DNA from: Dipetalonema caudispina
Lineage: Eukaryota > Nematoda > Chromadorea > Rhabditida > Onchocercidae
NCBI GenBank assembly: GCA_013365325.1
Contig: JABVXV010000584.1
Location: 1-24,384 of the forward strand
Length of the DNA stretch: 24,384 bases
Direction of reading: 5' to 3'
Shown here: in pieces, positions 11,314 through 21,761 of the stretch
Numbering within the stretch: position 1 is the stretch's first letter
Layout of the letters: each line of letters starts with the position of its first letter
Notes under the pieces: generated by a model
Seen by the model: only the letters and a program-made list of their open reading frames with translations
What the model was told of the DNA's origin: nothing
Database searches by the model: none
Made by a program: the position numbers and the translations under genes

Positions 11314-12640
11314 CGTAAAAAGCATTTGTGAATTTTTATGCAAATGAAATGAAAATCTTATCATACCACAATTAATTCATAATTTTCAAAATGTATGATA
11401 GTTAAGATAAATTATTAATTCAAGTTTATTATACATATGCTCAAATTTAAATTGTGAAATAAAATGATTGATTGAGAAATAATCGTAGTTTAATTCTCGA
11501 TGGATTTGAAATATAACATTTATAATGTCGCATAATATGTCATACGATTGGATGCCTTTATCAACTTCGTTTTCTTTTTCTTTTTTTTTTGTTACCCTTA
11601 GACATCAAAAAAGAAATCATTCATTCATTGAAATGATGAATGAATTTCTAGTGGAAGCTTGTATAAATAAGGCTTTATTGAAGCATTCTTACCAAAAAAA
11701 AAAAAAAAAAAAGAAAAAAAGAATCCAAACGGGAGGGGGGACAAATTAAAGGGAAGAGCTTTTCTAGGCCCATATGGTAATTCAAGCTTTAAAGCTTAGC
11801 TTTAGACAATTTTCCACTGGACATCCCCTTATTGGACCATTTTTCCGCGGTCCCTCTCTTATCTTTTTAATGCTCTCTCATCCTTTTCTACTTCGATCAG
11901 TATGTTCCTTCATCATATATTCCTATTATTTTAATTTCCAGTACATTTATATTATATATGTGTGTGCATGGGTCTATATCAGTGTACATGGTTGTACACA
12001 TAACAAAATATTCACTTAAATTTCAAATTTTGATTCTTTAAATAATGATAGAAAGGAAATTTTTGATTGCAACTTATCATTAGTGTTAGTTGAAATTTGA
12101 AAAATTTTCCATGTAATTATTGCAAATGTTAAATGCATCATTTGATAATAATATTGTAACGATTATAACATTCGATTTATATCATTTTGATCATTCGGTT
12201 TGTATCATCTTGATCAATCAATTATTTTTATTCTTTTTTTTCCCCCCCAATTAACATTTTCTTCTTTTTTTTTTTGTTCTTCCCTTTATTAATGTATAAA
12301 GTTCATTTTTATAGATTTTTTTTTCCTGTGCAATTTAAATGATATTTCTCAGTTAAAATTGACTAAATTCTTATCCTTTTCATAATCTCTTGAAGGATTC
12401 ATTCGTTTTATGATTAAAAATGGAACAATTTACATTGAACTTGCTAAAATTATGCAAATATTTATTTAAATTAAAATCATAGTAAAATATTTCAATCTTC
12501 TTCAATAAATAAATATATGGTAATGTTACAATTCAATGATGTAGAGAGAGCAAGAAAGAAATTTGATAAATGATAGATGTTGTTTATTCATTTTCTGATA
12601 GAATTGTTACTGGACAATTAAATAATTCAACACTTTCCTT
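10493..12640. other. Non-coding spacer including an A30 run
   Basis: No supported gene. Holds an A30 run (11282-11311), a G-rich patch near 11730-11745, the 14-bp perfect palindrome AAGCTTTAAAGCTT near 11783-11796, and a slightly more G+C-rich stretch (about 11755-11905). Its open plus-strand frame 11774-12019 has no recognisable motif. ATGCAAAT octamers lie at 11338 and 12452. Confidence 0.5.
11282..11311. repeat. A30 homopolymer
   Basis: Thirty consecutive A residues. Confidence 0.95.
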
Positions 12641-12644
12641 TTCT

Positions 12645-12681
<37 letters not shown>

Positions 12682-12682
12682 C
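12641..12682. repeat. (CT)n microsatellite
   Basis: CTCTCC-type interrupted units followed by pure CT repeats to 12682. Frames through it give Ser-Leu runs that are not real coding. Confidence 0.95.
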
Positions 12683-12977
12683 GTTTTTTCATTTATTTGC
12701 TGCTATTATCAATTTTATGGCCAGTGCTTTTTTTTTTTTTCTTGATTTTTCAATAATTCAAATGAATTTCATTTAACAATAAACCTTTTAAAGGCCATCA
12801 GCAATTAAAATTGAAATTTACTGATGAGAATATATGCTAAGCTTTATTTTATCCATCAGTGTACATTTCAAGATAAAAATCATGAAATAATATCATTGAA
12901 AAAAATAAAATATCACGTTAAAAAAGCACGTTAATACGTAAACTATTACATTAGGAAAAATTAATGCCCGTTTACAT

Positions 12978-12978
<1 letters not shown>

Positions 12979-13032
<54 letters not shown>
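12979..13032. repeat. Uninterrupted A54 homopolymer
   Basis: Fifty-four consecutive A residues. No retroelement reading frame or target-site duplication was recognised next to it, so an insertion tail is only a possibility. Confidence 0.97.
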
Positions 13033-13033
<1 letters not shown>

Positions 13034-13164
13034 ATTTTAAGCTTTAAGAAATGATTGTATGTAATGAAAAAAGATTGAACACCGAAAACGTTTAACATTT
13101 CTTAAATTTCAATTATACTGCTATTAAAGCTTTTCATATTTTTGAATAATATGAAAACGACAAG

Positions 13165-13366
13165 TATCTTTTCTAATATAATATGATATGATTATGCAAA
13201 ATGTATCTTTTCTGATATGATATGATATGATATGATTATGCAAACTGTATCTTTTCTGATATGATATGATTATGCAAAATGTTTCTTTCCTGATATGATA
13301 TGATTATGCAAAATGTTTCTTTCCTGATATGATATGAATATGCAAAATGTATCTTTCCTGATATGA
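13165..13366. repeat. Tandem array of 34/39/44-bp units (five complete, one partial)
   Basis: Units start at 13165, 13204, 13248, 13282, 13316 and 13350, with lengths 39, 44, 34, 34 and 34 bp and then a partial copy. Each complete unit reads T(A/T)TCTTT(T/C)CT, then repeated GATAT/TGATA steps, then AT(T/A)ATGCAAA(A/C)TG (the first copy has AATATAATATG variants). The length steps of 5 bp reflect the number of inner TGATA units, so this is a repeat within a repeat. It lies about 4.7 kb upstream of the madd-2 start. Confidence 0.93.
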
Positions 13367-16300
13367 CGTAATATTGATGTTAACATTCATAACAAACTTT
13401 TCCGGTGCATGATATGATTACATAAATTTCTTTTTTTTGATTTTTTTTTTAAATGATCATCTTTTTTGATACAATTAATCTCTGTATTTCTATAACCAGA
13501 ACAAGAATCTGAATCTGATATGAAAAGAATCATTGAATGCTTAAATTATACTATCCTAAATTAAGAATAATCATCGATACACGTGAAAATAATTAATTTA
13601 AGTAATTTTCATCAATAAAATTGTTGACTAAAGAATCCCTCTTCTAATAATTATAAAAATTTGGTTAGTGTTACGAGAAGAGAAATATCTGAAATTAGTA
13701 CAAAGTATTTCTTCTTCTCCACCATCAATTCATCATTCTATTTCAACAACAGGTAGAATCAATAGATGCTATAGAACCGGAATGTTTTTTTTTTTTTTTT
13801 CCGTAAATGCTGAACAGGAAAAAGAAGGAAAAACTAACTTATATTTTTATAAATGCTTTTTCATTATTCCGTTTTTCTTTTTTTTTTTTTGTTTTACATC
13901 TTTTATCGATTCCCGATCGTATTAGCTCATAAGGAGATCAATTGGGAAAAATGCTTTTCAGGAATGTTTAGTTCTTTTTTTCTAATTCAAATCTTTCCGT
14001 TTATTCATGTCATTATCTGCTAATTTTTCCGGACTCCTCTGCTTTTTTCTCTTTCCGGTTTTCCCTCTCCTCCGCATTCTTTCATCCTTGAAAAAAAAAA
14101 AAATATTACTTATGAATGGCTCAAATAATTGATTATTCAATAGTTTTCATTATCGTTATTGCGTTTTTTTTTTTTTTTTTTTCTTGAAATATTTATTTGA
14201 TTAATTTTTCCAAAGGACTAATTAATGATTAGAAAAAGACTGAAGCCTGTAAAAGAGAAAGAGAGAGAGAGAGAGAGAGAGGAAGAAAGAGGAAGAAGTT
14301 TAAATTTGAATTTAACCAATTTTTTATTTTTATTTCTTCAAAAATATTTTAGTTTTTCCGTTCAAATTCCAATGAGTTTTTTTTTTCGGAACGAAACAAT
14401 TCTCTATTACATTTGATCATTTTCATTTGAAAATATCAAAAATTTTTCGCTAAAAAAATCCTCATTTCGACAATAAATTCTGTTCAAAAATGAAGCTATA
14501 AATTCAATCACGGACATAATATCTATCGGAGCACCGGAAGAAGGAACGGAAGTTTATAAAAATAAACGATAAATTTTACAGAATTTGAATTTTCAAAAAC
14601 TGCTAATAGTTTGAAGAGAAATGAAGAAAAAAGAAAAAAAAAAAAAAAGAAAGAAAGAAAGAGAGAAAATGAAGAAATTTCTTTCTCTCTTTACTCCCTC
14701 CTATATCACTTAATTCATTACTATTATTAATCATATCTGGAAATAGTTCCAAATAAAATGATTTTTCAAATTTCAAAGATCATTTCCATTTTAATGTCAT
14801 GTTTTCTACTACATTCATCCAAAAATTTCTACATAATTAATTATTTCGTAAAAAGTTTTTCCTACAGTTAAACCACGAAATCTTTTTTTTTTTTTTTTTT
14901 TTATTTTGGGGGGATAAAAATTGATTTAAAATAGAACATATGTTCTTTTGATATGAATAATAGCACAAATATACGTCATTTATTTACGGTTAGATTAGAT
15001 GAGTGACATATTCAATTTAATTTCATTAATCGATTTCAATTTATATTTCACCATATTCTTCTTATTTTTATTATAATTAATTAATTTCGAACAAGAATTT
15101 ATTATTAATGTTTAGAACTAATCATACAAATAAATAATAAATGCTAATTAATTGTTTTATATTTTTGAAAATTAACATTTGTAAAGAATGATTTGCTATC
15201 TTCAATAGTATTTAACTTAAACATCAAATAGTTCACTATTGTTTATTTAATATCAAATTAAAAATTAATGATTTAACGTTTTACTTATTATTAGTCGTTT
15301 TTTGCGAAAAAATGATAAATATTCATATGTGATATACTAACAGATATGATTTGGTACTTTTATGATAACGGATAAAGATAATCCTGATTATAATACTGTA
15401 CTGTATTTCGGTGATTTGTTTAATTTTCATATATGTCCCAAATGTTAACAATCATATTATCTCGGATTTAATAAAATATGCATTATCTGCTCAGATTCAG
15501 ATAATTAATTGAAGTTAATGATATGTGATGAACACCTGCGGCATACTTCAATGTTAAATATATCTTTCATCTATAATATCTTTTAATTCCTGTTCCTAAC
15601 ATTCGATCTTCCATTTCTTGTTTTATAATTTCTACTCAATGAATATTTTGTAAACAACAAAAGAAAAGTCTATTCAGTTCAAAAAAAAAAAAAAAGAACA
15701 AACTGTTCAAAAATGCCAAATGCAAAATATTTATGCAAATGGATTAGGAAACATTAAATTTATTTATTCATGCAAATCCAACATGTAACAAATATCAAAA
15801 TTACATCGATTTTTTTGGATAGGTTGAAATTAGCCAGAAGAAAAAATGGCCTATTCTCGTTTACATATTGAAATCATTCAAAAAGGAAATAATGAATGCT
15901 TGCTTTTTCCTTTTTTTTTTTTTTTAAGGGCCAATTTTACAGAGCAGATGTAAACTTCTTTTCCTTTTTTTCTTTTTAATTTAAAATTTGATTTTTGCTC
16001 TTGCAACAAACGTTTTTTTATAGAAATATTAATATTAGTAGGAATTTGTAATGCATAGTTATTAAATATTAATAATCCGAAGCAAATAAAAAATATTAAA
16101 CACTTATTTTGAATTAACGAAAAATGAAAGAAATTTAATGGGATGAAAAATAATTTAGGAATATTTATTTATTTCTAAATGAACGTAGTGAAGAATTTGA
16201 ACTTTCCGATTTCCTACTTGAAATTTCTTCAATTTAAACCAGAATTGTTAAAATTTAACGATTTGCAAATTCTTCAATTTAAACTATTCATTGATTTAAA

Positions 16301-17865
16301 TTATACATATTTTCCTGTTTCAAATTTAGCCTAGCCTCGTAAGAAGCCAATATATGGAAATGTTCATTTGAGCTTAATTGAATTGTTTCATATATATATC
16401 CTAGCTGATACGACGAAGAATAATTATCACCGTTAATGAATGTAATATTGCTATCATTTCAAAAATCATCATTTATCAAAATGAAATTTGCAATTAAATT
16501 AATTGAAATAATTAAAATTTCATGCATAGAAGAACATCACTATTATTGCATAAGAAAAAGAGAAAAAGAAGAACACTTTTAGGGAATTTACAATGAATGT
16601 AAAATTTATTTTTCAATAAATTAAAGATGTAAAAATTAATTTCTTTTTTTTTTTTTTTTATTCCTCTTCAATTAATTTACAAATATAACTATTATGTTGG
16701 ATAAAATTCTCAAAGAGATAATAAATCTTACTTTTTTTCCCTCCCTCTCTTTCTATTTTAGGGTATAAATCTTCGATGATCAGAAATAGAATGAAAATGA
16801 ATGGATAAAACCTGCTGTTATCAATTTATAAAATATTTCACTTTTTTATTTTCTTTTCTTCCCCATTTTTTCCTTTCTCTCAATTTTTCACTTTGATCTA
16901 TTAACTTTTTTTTTTTTCTGCATTTTTTTTTTTTTTTATGTTACCGATAAATTTGCTCATTCTAAAATGAACTAATTAATTGGAAAAACGAATAATGAAA
17001 TGAGAGGGAAGAAAAGCACGAAGATAAGAGGCGGAGTAAAATTTGGTAAAAATTTTTAGTTTTAACGAATCTTTATGAAATATATCCATGGCTAATATTC
17101 ATTTTCTTCCCCCCCTCCCCCCCGACTTACTCAAACATTTTACATCAATTAATATCTGTCTGTTTTACAATTCAATTAAATTTTTTTTTTTTTTTTATTT
17201 TTATTCCTTGCAAAAATCTATCATCCTTTTATCATTAATCATTTAATCATCATAGGTAGTAAAAAAATGTTGCAAGAAAAGGAAGAAAAAAAAAATTTTT
17301 TTTTTTTGCTTAGAATTAAAATTTCTGTAATAAAAAGAAAAAAAAAAAAAACTTTGCAACGAAATTTTATTGCTACAAGAATTTAAATTTCAGAAATTAT
17401 TTGTTAAATTTAATTCAACAAGTTTTAAGAATATACTACGTTTTTTTTAAGTGCTTATATAAAATTGTTGTTCCATTTCTTCGAATAACTTATTTGATTC
17501 AATTTTTTTTTTTTTTTCTTCATTTGTGCATCGCTAATTGTAATACTTAATTATTATGTAAATTATTTTAACTGTTGCATACTTTTTTTTTTTTTTTTTG
17601 TTTGTTCTAACATTTTATAAACTGAATGAAATTTTTTTTCGATTAAAAATTTCATTAAAAAAATTTTTTTATAAATAGACATTCAATAGGTGGCAATAAG
17701 AAAGGAAAGTTTTCTGAACTATTTACTGTCAATTTATAGGATTGAAATACACAAAAGCTAGCAATTAATCATTTTGAAAATTCTTATATAATCTTATCTT
17801 TAGAATTGATCGTATAAAACATACGACGGTACCTACCTCTACCATTTTTATCGATATTTCAATTC
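13367..17865. other. Non-coding region upstream of madd-2
   Basis: No exon is defensible. It includes poly(T)/poly(A) runs and a GA tract at about 14254-14281. A short Ser/Pro/His-rich open stretch at about 13668-13752 ends at a donor-like ACAG/GTAGAA and could be a non-coding or alternative 5' exon, but nothing confirms it. Two ATGCAAAT octamers sit 37 bp apart at 15733 and 15770. Parts of the madd-2 promoter are presumably here but cannot be pinpointed. Confidence 0.5.
14254..14281. repeat. (GA)n microsatellite
   Basis: GAGAAAGAGAGAGA-type purine tract, with about a dozen pure GA units at its core. Confidence 0.93.
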
Positions 17866-17875
17866 TGTATTTCAG
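17866..17875 (+). promoter_or_regulatory. Candidate trans-splice acceptor for the madd-2 leader
   Basis: TGTATTTCAG matches the nematode 3' splice consensus and lies 167 nt before the initiator ATG, with no matching donor needed nearby. In nematodes such a site often receives a spliced leader. It could instead be an ordinary acceptor for a 5' untranslated exon. This is inference; no spliced-leader gene is present in the window. Confidence 0.35.
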
Positions 17876-17973
17876 TTATTCCAAATTTGGCTACCTCTAT
17901 TTTTCCTTATTTTGCTGCGCTTATTGTACCTTTTATTCCGATATTAAATCTTTCTTTCCGGATATAACCTGAG

Positions 17974-18009
17974 ATGTTTTCATCATTGTACGACAAAACA
18001 GACAATTGA
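17974..18009 (+). CDS. Short upstream ORF in the madd-2 leader (11 codons)
   Basis: An ATG at 17974 opens an 11-codon frame (MFSSLYDKTDN) that ends at TGA 18007-18009, 33 nt before the main ATG and in the same frame. If the leader begins at 17876, a scanning ribosome meets this ATG first, so it could lower translation of MADD-2. The in-frame TGA also shows that the main frame cannot start further upstream without splicing. Confidence 0.4.
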   Translation: MFSSLYDKTDN

Positions 18010-18042
18010 AAGCAGTGTATCTGTTATAATTATTGGATAAAA

Positions 18043-21000
18043 ATGGAGGACGAATTGAAATGCTTATTTTGCAAAGAATTTTTTACAGGTATGAATTAAA
18101 ATTTATGTTTACAAAGAATTTCTTCCAAAATATTTTCCATTCATATTTTATCACATTTTTTCGTTTATTTGTATTTGTAAAAAAAAAAAAAAAAAAAAAG
18201 AAATGATGAAATGAATTCGAAATAGAAATGTTGCGAAGGATTTTATAAACAAATATATTAATCTAACAAGTTTTTTATTTTTAATCTTTTCTTCACTTTA
18301 CTGTTTTCAAAAAATCTTTCATCTCTCATTATTTATTAGTAAATAGTAAATGGTTCATCATACCTTTATTCATATTAACAGGTTGTTGATCAGTTGGGAA
18401 ATATGCAAAAAATTTTTTGCAATTTTCCCATTCGATAAAATTTTTAAAAAATACACTTTTGTATTTTTTCATCACAAAAAAATTTTTCAAAAAAAAAAAC
18501 CAAAAATTTATCTCACAATGTCATTTTCCTTCACACAGTTACGAATACAAATACTGTGAGAAGGAAGATTGAATTTGATAATTAGAGAAAAGTGATATTT
18601 AATAAATCTGTTGAAATTTAAACAATCAAATGATCGGAATAAAATCAAATTGAAAAATGATTAAATAATTTTCTCATTGTTATCTTTCTTACTTTCTTTT
18701 CTCCTCTTCTTTTTCATCTAATGCTTAATTTTTTTCCTCAAAATTAAAGTTTAAGATTGCTAAAATGCTTCATGAACAGATGAAATTTTATGATTTCCAT
18801 TCAAAAGATTAAAATAATACAACTTCCAAAATCTATCATAACAATTTCAGTATTTATCGGGAAGAAAATTTCACTATCATATTATTTCACTACCAATCTA
18901 TTGGGAATAAAATTCCATGCTATCGTTGTTTATACTACCGTTTATCGGTGTAGATAAAATTTCAACATTCATCGTTAATTCCATTATGTATATCGAAAAT
19001 AATGTTGTTGTTGCATTAATGTATAGTAAAATAAATAAATTTTTTTTTATGACTGAAAAAAAAAAAAAGAAAATTTTTTTTTTTTTTTACAGAACCGATA
19101 CTTCTTAATTGTGCTCATAGCTATTGTCGTCGATGTGTGGTACAATATCAACAACCGGTTTGTCATAACGCTCCAACCACCTCACTACCACATTTACATG
19201 GTAGCACGACATCCGGAACGGCACCATTTACGCATCTTCATAGTACCACACCGTTATCATTACCTTCAAGCAGTGGTTTGCAATCATTTACAAGTTATTA
19301 TCATATACTTCATACTCTTTCTTAGATGCAAATAATCTTGTAAGAGTGAGAAAAGTATGAGAAACTAATTAATATAATTAATTTTTATCAAACAATATTG
19401 AATGAGTAGGGAATGAATATGAACAAATTGATAAATTCAAATTTAGAAATGACAAAAAAAAAAAAAAAGAAAAAAAGTGCTATCACAATTAATTTATATT
19501 GATAAGATAATTGAAGTAAACAAAATTACCGAACAAGTTTAATTAAGCAAGTCATATTTACTATCATATCATAATTATTATCATTAAATGGAAGTTAAAT
19601 TATAACATTTTTTGCTTATTCATTGAATATTTATTAACAAATTAGCTATTATATTACACTATGATATAATAAACTATGCAAAATATATGTTAAATCATCA
19701 TTAGGAGGAGTAAATTTTCAACAGCTGTCAATATTTCATTTTCTGAAATTTCAAAAGAAAATTCAAATTTTTTGAACTTCAAAGATTGTTTAAAGCTAAG
19801 GTCTACATTTAGTTCCATATTTTAATATCCCATTAATATAAATATGTATACATATATTTTTGAAAATTTGAAAAATTTTTGATCAATTTTCTTTCTTTGC
19901 TCATTTTTTCAAAGCAATTTAAGTATTTTTAATTTTTAGGAGCTAGTGATACAATCTCGTTATGCATTTCTGATCAGGATATTGAAAGCGATAAACTGTC
20001 AATTATATCAGAAACTGATAGCGGAGTGGTCGTCTCCGGTAGGAGTAAGTTTTTTTCCTCTTTTTTTTTTCCTGAAATTATTGTATATTTATATAAAAAA
20101 ATTTTGATATAATTGTTTATCATAAATTAACAAAATATTTTCTATATGACTGATAAATGTATACGATTCTTAACTTTTTCAGGTTCTCGACCTCCGTCGT
20201 TAATCGGTTCAACAGCTACACATTCTTCTCCTTCCGGTTGTCTTGGAACACATCGTCTACCGTCTATTTTAACACCATCAACCTCAGGATGGATTATTAC
20301 CTGTAAAGCATGCCATAAACCGACTGTTTTTCCGGATGAACAAACTGTTATGCTAATGCCTATTAATAATGCTCTTGTCAATGTTATCAAAAGGTATTTT
20401 GGAAAAAAAAAAATCATTATTTTGCTGTTTTATCACTACTACATATATTACCAGGTTTATCATAGTACAATATTTATCACTTTTTTCTACATAACTAGAA
20501 AGAATAAAACCTGAATGATTGAATTTCAGGTATCATTCAGGTAATCTATCAGCTCGTGATAAGAGCGGTTGTAGTGAACAGACCTATAACTGTCAGGTAC
20601 TTTTCATCAATTCATTGATATTTTTCGATAATAATTGAAACTCTTTCGTAAATTAAACATTAAATAATTCATGAAAGAAGTGATAGCACGTACGAACACG
20701 TACAAATATTTTAAAAAGATGATGAAACTTATTTTTCATCATTCTTCTCTCCTACAAGATGATAATCACTTTGTTATCATAGATTTATCATGTACATTTT
20801 AAATGGAGGATTGTAGAATTAATTACTGAGTACTTTGATGTATCTTTAAGGATACGTCAAGATATACGTCAGAAACGTTTACCATTAAAGATAGCTAAAC
20901 ATGTGGAAATCAATGCTCTATATGATAATGATTAATTTGATGTAAAAATAGGTAAAAGAAAGATACGAGATAACGTATGATAATTATCTATAATTTAACA

Positions 21001-21761
21001 AATTATGATAGTGTGATAATTCCTTTTCAAAGATTTTATTTTAGCTATGTGATACCGAGGAACCAGCAGTAGCTAATGTTTTTTGTGAACAATGTGACAT
21101 TTACTATTGTCAATCATGTCAAAATTCGTTACATCCAGCTCGTGGACCTTTAGCTTCACATAAATTAGTATCACCATCTGCAAGGTATTCCCTTATTATT
21201 ATCATAAATTAATAATGATTAATTATTACTATTGTTGTTTTTCTTCCCTTCTTTTTTTTCTTTTTTTCCTCATAAAAATACAGTAAATAATAATCAATCA
21301 TAGTTACTTATTGTTAATTTTTTTTTTTCCATAAAATTGACATAAATTATAATTATTTTATAATTTTTAGAATAAATTATCCATCTAAAATTGAAATTTT
21401 GGAACAATATTATCAAATGATTTTTACTTTTTTTTCTTTCAAAAATAAAAAAAAAAAAAAAAAAAAATATATTAATAAAAAAAAACAAAAGCATAAAAAA
21501 TAATGATAAACTTCCTTTTTTTTTTTTTTTTTCGAATAAAATTTTAACCTAAATTTTAGTAGCATAGTATTTTAATTTAGAAGATTGTATCGGACAACGA
21601 TTGGTTTACCAAAAGATTCTAAATGTTCAAATCATCCATGTGAAAATCTTGCAATGTACTGTATGATTTGCCGATTAGCTGTATGTTGCCAATGCTTACA
21701 AGAAACGAAACATTCCAATCATGATGTGCAAAGCCTTGATAAAATTTGTAAAACACAAAAG
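18043..21761 (+). CDS. madd-2: MADD-2/TRIM9 family RING-B-box E3 ubiquitin ligase, N-terminal half (seven exons, 3' partial)
   Basis: TRIM9-class ligases act in axon guidance; C. elegans MADD-2 works with the netrin receptor UNC-40/DCC. Exons 18043-18088, 19093-19275, 19940-20044, 20183-20393, 20530-20596, 21045-21184 and 21581-21761 join in phase (933 nt, 311 codons), all with GT-AG introns. The start MEDELKCLFC aligns with MEEMEEELKCPVC of vertebrate TRIM9. RING ligands C7, C10, C22, H24, C27 and C30 are followed by a His/Ser/Thr/Pro-rich insertion, and the last pair is C152/C155. B-box 1 uses C203, C206, C218, C221, C226, C229, H234 and H243; HPARGPLASHKLV closely matches the vertebrate protein. 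B-box 2 uses C266, H269, C278, C281, C286, C289, H295 and H298. The intron between exons 5 and 6 falls inside the first B-box 1 CxxC. All zinc ligands are present, so the gene looks intact. Coiled-coil, COS, FN3 and SPRY regions, needed for a protein of about 700 residues or more, are not in the window. Confidence 0.95.
18089..19092 (+). other. madd-2 intron 1
   Basis: 1004 nt, donor GTATGA and acceptor TTTTTTACAG, splitting the Glu16 codon inside the RING between C10 and C22. It contains poly(A)/(T) runs and a few chance open frames; I see no nested gene. Confidence 0.9.
19276..19939 (+). other. madd-2 intron 2
   Basis: 664 nt, donor GTTTGC (weak) and acceptor ATTTTTAG. It splits a Gly codon (G then GA), and this phase keeps the downstream TRIM9-like frame. 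The open frame of exon 2 runs on to a stop at 19323-19325, so a retained intron would truncate the protein within the RING insertion. Nothing else is seen. Confidence 0.85.
20597..21044 (+). other. madd-2 intron 5
   Basis: 448 nt, donor GTACTT and acceptor TTTTATTTTAG, located between Q204 and L205 of B-box 1. It contains an unexplained plus-strand open stretch at 20783-20935 (see findings) and a CACGTACGAACACGTAC direct repeat near 20686-20702. Confidence 0.9.
21185..21580 (+). other. madd-2 intron 6
   Basis: 396 nt, donor GTATTC and acceptor TTTAATTTAG, splitting an Arg codon (AG then A). An upstream AG at 21558-21559 would lead to an in-frame stop within five codons, which favours the acceptor at 21579-21580. 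A+T-rich with poly(A)/(T) runs and otherwise empty. Confidence 0.85.

Noticed and set aside
11774..12019. 81-codon plus-strand frame in a slightly G+C-richer patch
   Set aside because: No motif recognised, and the tail runs into TGTG/ATAT-rich sequence; likely chance.
12570..12776. Ser-Leu-rich frame
   Set aside because: Produced by the CT microsatellite; no conserved flank.
13668..13925. 85-codon plus-strand frame whose first part ends at a donor-like ACAG/GTAGAA
   Set aside because: Most of the frame is poly(T)-derived Phe; the first 30 codons might be an exon but have no acceptor or homology.
14225..14416. Arg-Glu-rich frame
   Set aside because: Produced by the GA microsatellite.
18350..19108. 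Two open frames inside madd-2 intron 1
   Set aside because: They are A+T-rich, Phe/Lys/Ile-dominated and bounded by poly(A)/(T) tracts, with no motif.
20142..20417. 91-codon minus-strand frame
   Set aside because: Antisense shadow of madd-2 exon 4.
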